Translations under genes and position numbers: made by a program
The notes under the pieces: generated by a model
The model's input: the letters and a program-made list of their open reading frames with translations, nothing else
Databases searched by the model: none
Told to the model about the DNA's origin: nothing
Shown here: positions 53,248 to 63,218 of the stretch, one piece after another
How the letters are laid out: the number at the start of each line of letters is the position of its first letter
Numbering within the stretch: the stretch's first letter is position 1
Assembly: GCF_003351025.1 (NCBI RefSeq)
Contig: NZ_QPCG01000002.1
Coordinates: 1,071,288-1,135,287, forward strand
From: Mucilaginibacter endophyticus
GTDB lineage: Bacteria; Bacteroidota; Bacteroidia; Sphingobacteriales; Sphingobacteriaceae
DNA length: 64,000 nucleotides
Reading direction: 5' to 3'

Positions 53248-55575
53248 ATGAATTTTAAACCGAACTACCTGGCAAAGCTTATCGCTGTAATAAGCCTTTG
53301 TATTTTTTTATCGCAAGCTAACAAAGTATCGGCCCAGGTTAATACTGATGATCCGCATTTAGGGATCATTCCTGCTCCTGCCTCAATTACCAAAGGCAGC
53401 GGCACATTTACTTTTAATCAACTTACCCCAATCAAAGCGGATAATCCAAAAGATAAAGCTGTTTTATGGCTGAAAGATTATCTGCAGCAAAACCGCAACC
53501 TCAATTTCAAAATAGCCAAATACAATTCAAAGCTTAAGGCGGCTAAAAGCAAGGGGCTTATCTTGACGGCTAAAGGAGCAGATAAACTGCCTAAAGAGGG
53601 CTATAAGCTAACCATCACCCCGCATAACATTGTTATAGTAGGTAAAGACGCAGGCTTATTCTATGGTATACAAACGCTGCTACAACTTTTCCCGGTTGAA
53701 AACGCGACCGCCTACAAATTACCTTGTGCCGCAATTGAAGATTCACCACGCTTTGGGTATAGGGGCATGATGTTGGATGTATCTCGTCATTTCTTTACCA
53801 TTCCGCAGGTCAAGAAAGTTATAGAGCTTATTGCCTCCTATAAACTAAATACCTTCCACTGGCATTTGGTTGATGGGCAGGGATGGCGTATCGAGATAAA
53901 AAAATATCCGAAGCTTACTCAGGTAGGCGCTTTCCGTCAGCAAACCATGTTTGGCAGCAACCGCGACTGGCCCGACTCGATTAGCTATGGCGGTTTTTAC
54001 ACTCAGGAGCAGATTAAAGATGTAGTAAAATTCGCGGCCGACAGGTATATCAACGTCATCCCAGAGATAGAAATGCCGGCGCACTCGGAAGCTGCCCTGC
54101 GTGCCTATCCCGAATTCAGATGCGATACGGTAGCCGGACAGAAAGCCCCGCGCGATATCAATAACCTATACTGCCCTACCGAGCAAACTTTTACCTTTTT
54201 GCAGGATGTGCTTACCGAGGTAATGGCGCTTTTCCCAAGCAAATACATTCATATAGGTGGCGACGAAGCAGGCAAGGAACCATGGAAACAATCGGCGTTT
54301 TGCCAGGCTTTGATGAAGGAGAAAGGATTGAAAGATGAAAAAGAGTTGCAAAGCTATTTCATTCAAAGGATAGAGCAATTCATCAACTCAAAAGGCCGCA
54401 GCATTATTGGTTGGGACGAAATATTGGAAGGCGGCCTTGCCCCTAACGCTACCGTAATGAGCTGGCAGGGCGAAGAGGGCGGCATTAACGCCGCCCGCCA
54501 AAAGCACAATGTGATCATGACGCCGCAAACTACCGGTAATTACTTTGATCATTATCAAAGCAGTTCGCCGCAAGAGCCGGTGTCATTTGGCCGCTACGCC
54601 ACTTTAGAGGAAACTTACAACTACGATCCTGTTTCAAAGCAATTGACGCCCGACGAGCAGAAATATGTTATCGGCACACAAGGCAACCTATGGACAGAAT
54701 ATGTACCCACAGTGGCAAAACTGCAATACCAGATTATGCCAAGAGTATTTGCCCTTTCAGAAGTAGCCTGGACTCAGCCTGCCAATAAGGATTATACTAA
54801 TTTTTCTGAAGTACGTCTCGCTAAACACTTCGCGAGGTTGGATGCCATGAACTACAATTACCGTGTACCAACCGCGCTTACTACAATTGATACCATGGTG
54901 GTGGGCCCTCATTTTGTTTACACGCTAAAATCGGTTGTACCGGGTGCCAGGATCTATTATACCCTTAACGGTCGCGATCCGCTGGATACCGATCTGCAAT
55001 ATGACGGGCCTATCACCTTCTCTATCCCGCAAAACGAAAAACGGGAATTGCGTACAAGGGTAATTACTCCCTCCGGCCGCAGAAGTATTGCTACCCGTAC
55101 TTTAATGTATAATAAAGCGCCAATGCCCGCGATAAACTATACAGCCAATAAACAGGGCCTTAAATATAAATGGGCTAAAAATACATTTACCTCACCCGAT
55201 CAGCTTAACTATACTGCGCCTCAGGATTCAGCAACTATCAATAAATTGGATGCCGAAACGCTGAAAAAAGACAATCCCAATTTTGGCGTAGTTTATGACG
55301 GTTACGTGAATGTTTTGGCCGATGGTACTTATAACTTTACCCTTGCAAATTATGCCGCCAGCCAGTTATTTATTGATGGCGTACAGTTAACAGAAGCAGA
55401 ATACGCGCTGCCACTGGCAAAAGGCTTTCATCAGATAAGGGTAAAGTACATATACAACGCGCCACCGCCGCCAACAGGCAGGTACAGGACACGGGTGGCA
55501 CCGCTTAAAGTATATGTTACCGCACCCGGAAGTTTTGATAAGAAAGAGCTTGCCGCGGCCGATCTTTATTATTAA
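53248..55575 (+). CDS. Beta-N-acetylhexosaminidase (GH20) with C-terminal PA14-like domain
   Basis: 775 residues: signal peptide (to about 30), GH20b N-terminal domain, GH20 catalytic barrel with the acid pair D339-E340 (HIGGDEAGKEPW), a CHB_HEX_C/Fn3-like region (about 550-630) and a PA14-like module (about 660-760). It removes terminal GlcNAc or GalNAc from glycans, in the periplasm or outside. The 3-base gap to the LLM oxidoreductase gene suggests co-transcription. Confidence 0.94.
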   Translation: MNFKPNYLAKLIAVISLCIFLSQANKVSAQVNTDDPHLGIIPAPASITKGSGTFTFNQLTPIKADNPKDKAVLWLKDYLQQNRNLNFKIAKYNSKLKAAKSKGLILTAKGADKLPKEGYKLTITPHNIVIVGKDAGLFYGIQTLLQLFPVENATAYKLPCAAIEDSPRFGYRGMMLDVSRHFFTIPQVKKVIELIASYKLNTFHWHLVDGQGWRIEIKKYPKLTQVGAFRQQTMFGSNRDWPDSISYGGFYTQEQIKDVVKFAADRYINVIPEIEMPAHSEAALRAYPEFRCDTVAGQKAPRDINNLYCPTEQTFTFLQDVLTEVMALFPSKYIHIGGDEAGKEPWKQSAFCQALMKEKGLKDEKELQSYFIQRIEQFINSKGRSIIGWDEILEGGLAPNATVMSWQGEEGGINAARQKHNVIMTPQTTGNYFDHYQSSSPQEPVSFGRYATLEETYNYDPVSKQLTPDEQKYVIGTQGNLWTEYVPTVAKLQYQIMPRVFALSEVAWTQPANKDYTNFSEVRLAKHFARLDAMNYNYRVPTALTTIDTMVVGPHFVYTLKSVVPGARIYYTLNGRDPLDTDLQYDGPITFSIPQNEKRELRTRVITPSGRRSIATRTLMYNKAPMPAINYTANKQGLKYKWAKNTFTSPDQLNYTAPQDSATINKLDAETLKKDNPNFGVVYDGYVNVLADGTYNFTLANYAASQLFIDGVQLTEAEYALPLAKGFHQIRVKYIYNAPPPPTGRYRTRVAPLKVYVTAPGSFDKKELAAADLYY

Positions 55576-55578
55576 TAC

Positions 55579-56616
55579 ATGGAATTAGGTATAAGCACCT
55601 TTGGCGAGGTACATCCTGACGGTAAAAGCGGCAATGCTGTAAATGCCCATAAACGGGTTCAGGAATTATTGGAAGAAGTAAAATTGGCCGATGAGGTTGG
55701 CCTGGATGTTTTTGCCTTCGGCGAGCATCACCGGCCCGATTTTGTGATCTCGGCACCTGAAATATTGATATCCGCCGCAGCGGCTATTACTAAAAACATC
55801 CGTTTATCCAGTTCGGTTACCGTACTAAGCTCTGCAGATCCCGTGCGGACGTTCCAAAACTTCGCCACTGCCGATCTTGTTTCGGGTGGCCGGGTTGAAA
55901 TGATAGCGGGTCGAGGCTCATTCATCGAGTCGTTCCCGCTTTTTGGCTTCGATCTGAATGATTACGATGCCCTGTTCACCGAAAAGCTCGAAATGTTTTT
56001 GCAGATCAACAAACAGGAAATTGTTTCATGGCAAGGCAACTTCCGGGCACCGATAAGGAACCAGGGAGTATATCCCCGTCCGCTCCAACAGGAAATTCCG
56101 GTTTGGATCGGTGTTGGCGGCACTCCTGCTTCTGCAAAAAGGGCGGGTGCGCTAAACCTGCCTCTGATCATCGCGATATTGGGTAGCGCGCCAAAACATT
56201 TTATTCCATTTGTAGAGTTGTACCGCGAATCAGCAGCTAAAGCCGGGCATGATGTGAGTAAACTACAACTGGCTATCAGTTCGCAATTTTACGTGGCCGA
56301 AAACTCACAGCAGGCAGCTGATGAATTTTACCCGAGCTATGAAGCCCTAATGACGCGAGTTGGTCGAGATCGGGGTTGGTCGCCCATGACAAGGGAACAA
56401 TTTGAATATCTCCGTGATTTTGGGCCATTGGTTGTAGGCGATCCGCAACAGGCTATCGACAAGATCATGCAGCAATACGAGCTTTTTGGCAATACCCGTT
56501 TTGTAGCCCAACTGGTTACTGGTGTCACCAGGCACACAGATATTTTAAAAGCGATTGAAATTTACGGCACAAAGGTAGCCCCTGTTGTACGCAAAGAAAC
56601 CAAAGGAAAAGCTTAA
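55579..56616 (+). CDS. LLM-class flavin-dependent oxidoreductase
   Basis: 345 residues of the luciferase-like monooxygenase group with FMN or F420 type TIM barrel. LADEVGLDVFAFGEHHRPDF and RLSSSVTVLSSADPVRTFQN are typical. The C-terminus ETKGKA is encoded by a perfect palindrome shared with the convergent gene. The substrate is unknown. Confidence 0.92.
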   Translation: MELGISTFGEVHPDGKSGNAVNAHKRVQELLEEVKLADEVGLDVFAFGEHHRPDFVISAPEILISAAAAITKNIRLSSSVTVLSSADPVRTFQNFATADLVSGGRVEMIAGRGSFIESFPLFGFDLNDYDALFTEKLEMFLQINKQEIVSWQGNFRAPIRNQGVYPRPLQQEIPVWIGVGGTPASAKRAGALNLPLIIAILGSAPKHFIPFVELYRESAAKAGHDVSKLQLAISSQFYVAENSQQAADEFYPSYEALMTRVGRDRGWSPMTREQFEYLRDFGPLVVGDPQQAIDKIMQQYELFGNTRFVAQLVTGVTRHTDILKAIEIYGTKVAPVVRKETKGKA

Positions 56617-56631
56617 GCTTTTCCTTTGGTT
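56598..56631. repeat. Perfect 34-bp palindrome across two convergent stop codons
   Basis: Reading outward from the centre 56614/56615, all 17 base pairs match (half AACCAAAGGAAAAGCTT). Both genes use TAA in its middle, and both proteins end TKGKA. It is a likely bidirectional terminator built from coding sequence. Confidence 0.97.
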
Positions 56632-57398
56632 AAAAATGCTTCAATAATGGCCACTGCTGGATAGTCACCATCTTCACTTACATCCTCAATTTCGCCTATA
56701 TAGTCGCCGTGGCCTCCGGGCAGGATACAAAGCTCCGCATCAGGCAGCGTGCGATATAACTGCAGCGTATGCTCAGGCCTAATCACATCTTTATCCCCAG
56801 CTATCACCAATGCAGGCATGGTTATCGAACGGATGCTATCCTCGCTCCAGTCTTGAAAAGCCACCATACGGTCACGATCACGGTTATGCATGGTTTCCAA
56901 AGCAGCATGGTCATTGTTAATTTTAAGAAACGCCTCCTGTAGCGGTTTAGGCATATTCTCTAAAGAGGCGTTAGGCATAAAATCCCAAAACCAGGAATCG
57001 AAACCATCGCGCTTATAAAACGAAGAAGCGATCACAATTTTATGAACCAATTGCGGATGCCTGATGGCCAATTGCATAGCCGTATTACCGCCATTACTAA
57101 ACCCCATAACATCGGCCTGCTTAATATCCAAATGCTTGAGCAAAGCCGCGATATCATCGGCATCCTGTTCAAATGAAGTTGGTACACCCCTGTCCGGTGT
57201 GCGTCCGTGCGCCTGCATATCTACCCCTATCACCTGGTGGCTTTTAGCAAAGGCAGACAGCACCCGGCCAAAGGTAACATAGATATCCGAACCACCGCCA
57301 TGGATCAGTACCAAGGGAAAACCTTCACCATGAATTTCATAATACATGTTAAGGCCGTTAACAACGGCATAGTTACCGGCAACATTTGTTTGTGTCAT
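56613..57398 (-). CDS. Alpha/beta-fold hydrolase
   Basis: 261 residues. LVLIHGGGSDI is the oxyanion region, GFSNGGNTAMQLA the nucleophile elbow with Ser, VIAGDKDVIRPEHT the acid and GGHGDYIG the His. The group resembles epoxide-hydrolase/haloalkane-dehalogenase-type enzymes; the substrate is unknown. It overlaps the convergent LLM gene by 4 bases. A TAAGTTTG box at 57422-57429 on the minus strand is a possible promoter. Confidence 0.9.
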   Translation of the reverse strand: MTQTNVAGNYAVVNGLNMYYEIHGEGFPLVLIHGGGSDIYVTFGRVLSAFAKSHQVIGVDMQAHGRTPDRGVPTSFEQDADDIAALLKHLDIKQADVMGFSNGGNTAMQLAIRHPQLVHKIVIASSFYKRDGFDSWFWDFMPNASLENMPKPLQEAFLKINNDHAALETMHNRDRDRMVAFQDWSEDSIRSITMPALVIAGDKDVIRPEHTLQLYRTLPDAELCILPGGHGDYIGEIEDVSEDGDYPAVAIIEAFLTKGKA

Positions 57399-57499
57399 AT
57401 CGATAGGTTCTTAATTCAATACAAACTTAATTGCATGAAGATAAGGAGTTGGGTAGCAAATATGACAAATTGAGGTATAAAAAATGACAGCTTCTATTG

Positions 57500-59269
57500 C
57501 TACTGTGCCGCCATTGCAGTTACAGCTTGCAGATACCAAGCGGCATGGGGTAACCATTGCTCCGTCCAGCGCCATTCATTGCCATAGTCTTTCATTTTAA
57601 AGTCGATGCCACTGCCATCGGGGTTTTCCTTTTTGCCGGTAATGCCGTTGGAGATTCCTCCCTTACCAGATCCGTGCCCGAAGTTTGAGCTCATGTAAGG
57701 CACATTGTTTTTGCCGAATTGGTACATGAAACACATCTGGTAAGGGTTACAACCCAAAATCCAGGCTATCTGATGCGAGGCATATTCGGCCAGTTCTTTT
57801 TCAACACCCCAACCGCCCTTTTCTGGATAAACTAACCTTCCTCCTACCAAAGCCGCCGTAGCCAACGAGCCTAAACGGGCATTTTCGCCTTGCCACCACC
57901 AGCCGGTTTCGTTTTCATGAGGAATAAAAAAGCCATCTTTTACAGCGCCTCTAAACTTAAATGATTGACGGGCATAGCCAAAGGGATTATCTACATTCCC
58001 GGTCACTTTTAAATTATAGTCCAACGCTTTTTTTATGGTCGATAAGGCAGCCGCCCTTTCGCTACCGTCCTTTTCTATATCGAGATAGCGGCATAAAGCT
58101 ACTACCGGTAACCCCGCATCCGCCGCATGCCAGAACGGTCTCTCGCCATCATCAGCAATAAAATAACCTGCCGGGCTCATTCGTTTGTTCAGGTTACCGG
58201 CACGTTTACGGGCTTCGTCCCGGTAGAGTGCGCTATCTGTCGCAATCCATAATTCGGTAGCTGCCATCAGGGCGCAATAATCGTCAATGATATTTTCTTT
58301 GCCGTCATCATCATATTTGGTGTTGTTAACCAGCAGATGAGCAAAAGCACGTTTAGCTGCAGCAAGATATTCGGCCGACTTAAAATCGCCGTCTTTTTTC
58401 AATTGCGAGATCCGCGCCAGTGATGCTATCGCCATCCCTCCACCCTCGCGAAAAGCGGCCTGGTATTCATCGGTAGTAACGCTGTTAGCTTTTAATCCTA
58501 CAACCCGCCTCGCTTTAGGATCCTTATTAAAATAACTGAACACGATCATATAAAAATAATCGTCTTTTGATAATGCGCGCATCATGTAGTCGGCCCCCCA
58601 GAGCGCCTCGTTCACCATACCATCGTAAATATTGAGTTTATTTAGTAAGCCCGGCGTTGTTTGTACCGAGTTAATCATTGACCAGGTTACCAGGGGAATT
58701 TGCTGTGGCGAAACAAAATTAGCATAAGCCAGGTGCGAAAAGTATTTGCTTACATCACCAGAGGCATCGCACCAGCCACCACGCATGTCAACGGTTTTAT
58801 CGCTTCCGTATAATTGTACCGCCGCGTCGGCTTGCCATTCGGTTGGTGTATTGGCCCGCTGCCTGTTGTAATAACTCAACACCGAGGGAATGGTAGTTAC
58901 CGCCAGTGCGTTCTCCTTAATCTCGAACCAATCGGATGCCGGTCCATTATTTTTACCGATCACAACCCGGTATTTCCCTTCTGCTTTAACAGCTGAAAAA
59001 TCGGCTTGATAAAAGTATGCGCCACTTGCCCATTCATCTACCTGTAAGGCTCTGCTCAATTTTCCGGTAAATGTTATTTTTCCTGCTGCGCTTTGTAATT
59101 GAAAAGTTGTACCTGCGGCAAATTTGGCATCATTGCGCACAATGATAGTCTTGGCACCACGCGCGTCAAAAGCCACCTGGTTCATATAAAAAATCGGGTC
59201 GGCTTTGCATAAATAACAAAGCAGGGTAAAGAAAATTGAAAGGATAATTTGGCGGTTAAACAGGTTCAT
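57500..59269 (-). CDS. Glycoside hydrolase family 9 (endoglucanase-like)
   Basis: 589 residues: signal peptide (to about 23), N-terminal CelD-type Ig-like domain (about 25-118) and a GH9 (alpha/alpha)6 barrel. The catalytic-base region GGWCDASGDVSKYF supplies D168 and D172; the acid is expected in the WRWTEQWLPHAAW tail. Members cut beta-1,4-glucans or related plant glucans; some act as exo-glucosaminidases. Neighbouring GH20 genes fit an exported glycan-use set. Confidence 0.9.
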   Translation of the reverse strand: MNLFNRQIILSIFFTLLCYLCKADPIFYMNQVAFDARGAKTIIVRNDAKFAAGTTFQLQSAAGKITFTGKLSRALQVDEWASGAYFYQADFSAVKAEGKYRVVIGKNNGPASDWFEIKENALAVTTIPSVLSYYNRQRANTPTEWQADAAVQLYGSDKTVDMRGGWCDASGDVSKYFSHLAYANFVSPQQIPLVTWSMINSVQTTPGLLNKLNIYDGMVNEALWGADYMMRALSKDDYFYMIVFSYFNKDPKARRVVGLKANSVTTDEYQAAFREGGGMAIASLARISQLKKDGDFKSAEYLAAAKRAFAHLLVNNTKYDDDGKENIIDDYCALMAATELWIATDSALYRDEARKRAGNLNKRMSPAGYFIADDGERPFWHAADAGLPVVALCRYLDIEKDGSERAAALSTIKKALDYNLKVTGNVDNPFGYARQSFKFRGAVKDGFFIPHENETGWWWQGENARLGSLATAALVGGRLVYPEKGGWGVEKELAEYASHQIAWILGCNPYQMCFMYQFGKNNVPYMSSNFGHGSGKGGISNGITGKKENPDGSGIDFKMKDYGNEWRWTEQWLPHAAWYLQAVTAMAAQ

Positions 59270-59377
59270 GTAAATGCAGATTAATTGGCGAAATGGAACG
59301 CCTGCAATTTACAGCATTTATGCAGGGGACATCTCGCACACAACAAAAACCAGCCCCTAATTTACCACTACAAAAAC

Positions 59378-59410
59378 AAAGCCCTGCTTATTTGACATAT
59401 GCAGGGCTTT
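59378..59410 (-). terminator. Terminator of the second GH20 gene
   Basis: AAAGCCCTGC / GCAGGGCTTT stem with a 13-base spacer; on the minus strand it leads into a T-rich tract. Confidence 0.85.
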
Positions 59411-59430
59411 ATAATTAATGCTATTCGCCA

Positions 59431-61236
59431 TTACTTCTTCTTTTTGTGCGATGACTTATGGCTGCTGCCAGACGACGACGTTTTTTTAGAAGATGACGAT
59501 TTCTTCGAAGATGAATGTTTAGACGAAGATGATGAATGCTTGGACGAATGTTTCGACGATGACGAGTGTTTTGACGAGTGTCCGTGCCTGTGTCTGCGTG
59601 TAGGTCGGTCCTCATCACCATAATCTACATTTTCAGGCTTAGGCATCCTCCTGATCTTCGGACCAAAATCAATGGCTTCATCATGGAAAAACTTATCAAA
59701 TGGATTAAAATAATAGATATTGGCGGCATCATAAATCTTAATACTTGCCTTTAAACGATTATTAAAAGCCTCTTCATCCTTAAGCTCGGGCGCTGTCCAG
59801 CCGGCTTCTGCTAAACCGGCAATACGCGGGAACAGCATAAAGTCAAGGCGTTTTTCAGAACCGATCATTTCTGTCCAGATATTGGCCTGTACACCTATGA
59901 TCTGTTTCGATTGCAGGTCCTCGTTGTTTTGTAATTGCCTTTCAGGAAAGCCGTAAACACTGCCCACTGTGTTATAAACACCTTTCCACCTGCGGCCCGA
60001 AATATGATCGGCATCCTGCACAAAATCAAAATACATTGGCAGGCGCGGGCACAGTACTACCTGGTAACCTTTTTGTACCGCTAAATGAAGCTGACCGGGC
60101 AAATTCTGTCTCCACCAAAAAATAATGGTTTTATCTGCCGGCAGATTTGTACCGGTAGCTTCGTCCCAGGCCAAAACTTTATTGCCAGCGTTTAAAGCCG
60201 TATCTGCTACTCTTTTAAAGAAATAACGCTCCAGCTCGCCAACATCAGCAAAATTGTTCTTCTGCATAAAACCGGCAATTGATGGGTTAAGCGACCAGGC
60301 TTTCACGCCCAAGGCCACCTCGTCGCCTCCCAAATGAATCATCTTAGCAGGGAAAAGTGTACTGGTTTCTTTTATAATGTTACCTAAAAACTGGTAAGTA
60401 CTATCGATTGCAGGGTTAAAAGTAAAATTAGGGTACCCTTCAACGCTGCCACCACTAAATTGTGGATAGGCTTTATTAGCAGCCGTAGCATGTCCCGGCA
60501 TATCAATTTCGGGGATAACGGTAATAAACCTTTCGGCAGCGAAAGCAATGATCTCTTTGATTTGAGCTTGCGTATAATATTGCGGATCGGCAGATGAATC
60601 ACTGTAGTTCCCTACTCCGCCAATTAATGTTAGTTTGGGATATTTTTTTATCTCCAAACGCCAGCCCTGCGCATCGGTTAAATGCCAGTGAAACTTGTTA
60701 AGCTTGTAATAAGCCATCCAATCCAGAATCTGCTTCACCTTTTCCATTCCAAAAAAGTGGCGCGATTCATCAAGCATTAATCCTCTCCACTGATAACGTG
60801 GGGTATCAGTAATGGTTAATGTTGATAAATTAATGCTCTCTCCGCGGGGTTGATCTTTGATCATTTGCAGCAGGGAGATCACTCCATAAAATACACCGTC
60901 CCGATTTGTTGAAGAAATGGTGATTTCATTTGCCACAATTTTCAAAGAATATGCTCCGGCAGTTGGATCGCCATTGGTTAAAAGTAGGTGGATTACACTT
61001 CCGGCATCTTTGTTATCAACGGCAAGCGTAAAACCGTTTGACTGGCTTACCTGCTTTTGAAAATAACGGGCAATAGGCAGCAATGAAGCATCATTTACGC
61101 CAACTGTGCTATGATTATTAAAAGTGAACTGCCCGGTACCGTTAATTACAGACTTGGGCTGAGGGATTATATTGACATTTTGCGCCCGGACGGAACCGCA
61201 AAACAAAATAAATACAAGTACGATCTTAAGCTTCAT
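59431..61236 (-). CDS. Beta-N-acetylhexosaminidase (GH20) with a Ser/His/Lys-rich tail
   Basis: 601 residues: signal peptide (to about 19), GH20b domain, GH20 barrel with D305-E306 (HLGGDEVALG). Residues 544-601 are an unusual basic, Ser/His/Lys-repetitive tail (repeated SSKHSS units, ending HKKKK). The tail resembles no known sorting signal that I recognise; it could bind anionic polysaccharide or metal. The gene is followed by its own terminator. Confidence 0.93.
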   Translation of the reverse strand: MKLKIVLVFILFCGSVRAQNVNIIPQPKSVINGTGQFTFNNHSTVGVNDASLLPIARYFQKQVSQSNGFTLAVDNKDAGSVIHLLLTNGDPTAGAYSLKIVANEITISSTNRDGVFYGVISLLQMIKDQPRGESINLSTLTITDTPRYQWRGLMLDESRHFFGMEKVKQILDWMAYYKLNKFHWHLTDAQGWRLEIKKYPKLTLIGGVGNYSDSSADPQYYTQAQIKEIIAFAAERFITVIPEIDMPGHATAANKAYPQFSGGSVEGYPNFTFNPAIDSTYQFLGNIIKETSTLFPAKMIHLGGDEVALGVKAWSLNPSIAGFMQKNNFADVGELERYFFKRVADTALNAGNKVLAWDEATGTNLPADKTIIFWWRQNLPGQLHLAVQKGYQVVLCPRLPMYFDFVQDADHISGRRWKGVYNTVGSVYGFPERQLQNNEDLQSKQIIGVQANIWTEMIGSEKRLDFMLFPRIAGLAEAGWTAPELKDEEAFNNRLKASIKIYDAANIYYFNPFDKFFHDEAIDFGPKIRRMPKPENVDYGDEDRPTRRHRHGHSSKHSSSSKHSSKHSSSSSKHSSSKKSSSSKKTSSSGSSHKSSHKKKK

Positions 61237-61621
61237 TTAAAAACAACTCAAATAGTTTGGGGCTGCTATGATATGAATTTTCTTTGAAAAACCGGGTAAT
61301 TTGTTTGTAACAAAGTGTTTAAACCTAACAACTGGCTCGGCTTGAGCTTTGTCATTGGCAAATCGATAGTGGATGACTTTGTACCATAAACGCTCCCGCT
61401 TCACAAGAAAATCACTGGTCAAATCTACCCAATCAGGTGTGCATATTGCTTTACAATTTTCGAGGTACAATTGTGAAATTTAGCTATGCAGATGTGTGAA
61501 GCAAGAGGAAAATCAACGAAATTAACATAACCCGAAGAGACAAAGCGCCAAAGCAAGGGCGTCATGATATTACAAATCAGTAAATTACATCAATTTACTA
61601 CCAACGAAATCAACATATTCT
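61237..61621. other. 385-base region before the Wzz-like gene
   Basis: A divergent gap between the GH20 gene and the Wzz-like gene. A 77-codon minus-strand frame with only a TTG start lies at 61237-61470 and is not supported as a gene. ATCAACGAAATTA at 61513 is a short relative of the 48207-48388 repeat. Confidence 0.4.
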
Positions 61622-63154
61622 ATGAACGAGGCTCATAGCAGAGATAAGGGAAGGAATATTTCAGGCCTGCTATCCAGCAATAAATACCTGATCATTACTT
61701 CCGTTTTACTTTTTGTTTTAGCGGCCTCCGCTTATTTGCTTTTTTCACCAACTAAATACAATGTAAGAATGGAATTAAGCATTTCCGACGATCAGGAATC
61801 GCCGGGAATGGCCATTAACGAGGTCCGTTCTAACCTTGCGATAGGGAAAGTGGTTAATTCGTTAGGGTTTGAGGTTAGTTACTATCGGAAAGGAACATTT
61901 ACCACAACAGAAATTTATGGCGATTCCTTACCTCTTAAATTTATGCTTGGCAAGGGCAGTGCCTACGACTCCCCTACCGACATCACGATCAATTTAATTA
62001 ACGGCAACGTATGCCGGATCGATCAAAATAATGTACTCACAGATGTGCCTTTATACCACCCTGTGAAATATGCTTTTTTAGATTATACCATAGTAAAAGG
62101 TCCTGCTTTTAAACCCATACAACCACCGCTGACCGTAAAACTCACTTCCTCTGCCGACTTAACTAAACAATTCAGTGAAAGTTTAAGTGCGAAAATCCTG
62201 GGGGGCAACAGTTTTGAATTGAGCTTAAAAACAAATAATCCTCAAAAGGGGGAGGATTTTTTAAACAAGCTTATAGCAGTTATAAATTCTCAATATGCTA
62301 AAAAAAAATCACCCCAAAAACCTGTGGTTGTTGATACCTCGTTGCTTACAAAAATAAACGACAGCATATACTACTATAAAGCGATGGCCGATAAATTCCG
62401 CGAACAGCAAGCTATACTGAATAATATCAAAAAGCCAAGACCATTGCCGAAGCCCAAGCCGAAACCTATGGTGGTGCAGGTGCAAACTGCATTGACCGAA
62501 AAAGAAAAAAGCAGCTTAAATGCCATCAGCGCGATAAAATCATACACATCGAAACCTAATGATCCTTTTGTTTTAATACCTGAAGATTATAGCCTTAACG
62601 ACGGCCGCATTGAAGCGCTTATAAAAGATTTCAATAAAGCACAGCTTAATAAACAACGTGTACAACAAGATTCGGACAATGCCGACGCAAGTGTTTATGC
62701 TTTCAAACTCGAAATCAATTCGATAAAGGAAGCGCTTGTTAACAGTGTAACACAAAAGGAGCAAAAAATAAGGGCTGCTCATCAGACTAAAGAAGTTCGC
62801 CAACCTGAAGAGGTTGAACAACCAAAAGATATTGAACCGCCGAAAGATACTGCACAGCCAAAAGATTCAAAATCTATAGCGTCATTCATATCAGTACAAC
62901 TAAATGATTCGCTGGCTCAAATAAATGCAATAATTAAGCGTAAGCAACAACAGTACAACAGACTCCTGCATGGATCAGACGCACAATCCTCACATCCGAG
63001 GTTTACTATAGATGAAATGTCGACCACGCGGGAATCAATGAGTTCTAAATCGCTATATGTATATCTTTTTGCTTTACTGGCTGGTTTGCTGCTCTCTGCT
63101 TTATTGCTGACTATAAAAGAAGTAATATCTGCTAAAAAAACGACAGCGATGTAA
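61622..63154 (+). CDS. Wzz-like (polysaccharide co-polymerase type) two-span membrane protein
   Basis: 510 residues with an N-terminal helix (about 24-46) and a C-terminal helix (about 476-500), the layout of chain-length determinant proteins. Between them lie a lipoyl-synthase-unrelated alpha/beta region and a long periplasmic coiled part (about 240-460) with Lys/Pro tracts (KPRPLPKPKPKP) and QPKD/QPEE repeats. No kinase domain or polysaccharide genes are nearby, so the role is a topology-based inference. Confidence 0.55.
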   Translation: MNEAHSRDKGRNISGLLSSNKYLIITSVLLFVLAASAYLLFSPTKYNVRMELSISDDQESPGMAINEVRSNLAIGKVVNSLGFEVSYYRKGTFTTTEIYGDSLPLKFMLGKGSAYDSPTDITINLINGNVCRIDQNNVLTDVPLYHPVKYAFLDYTIVKGPAFKPIQPPLTVKLTSSADLTKQFSESLSAKILGGNSFELSLKTNNPQKGEDFLNKLIAVINSQYAKKKSPQKPVVVDTSLLTKINDSIYYYKAMADKFREQQAILNNIKKPRPLPKPKPKPMVVQVQTALTEKEKSSLNAISAIKSYTSKPNDPFVLIPEDYSLNDGRIEALIKDFNKAQLNKQRVQQDSDNADASVYAFKLEINSIKEALVNSVTQKEQKIRAAHQTKEVRQPEEVEQPKDIEPPKDTAQPKDSKSIASFISVQLNDSLAQINAIIKRKQQQYNRLLHGSDAQSSHPRFTIDEMSTTRESMSSKSLYVYLFALLAGLLLSALLLTIKEVISAKKTTAM

Positions 63155-63185
63155 ATACGATCAAGAATACTACCCATTACATGCA

Positions 63186-63218
63186 AAACGGCGGATCATG
63201 ATTAATGATCCGCCGTTT
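63186..63218. terminator. Bidirectional hairpin between convergent genes
   Basis: Perfect 14-bp stem (63186-63199 and 63205-63218) with a 5-base loop; T-rich ends on both sides. Confidence 0.9.

Noticed and set aside
61237..61470. 77-codon minus-strand frame next to the GH20 gene
   Set aside because: Only a TTG start, no recognisable motif, overlaps the probable promoter region of the GH20 gene.
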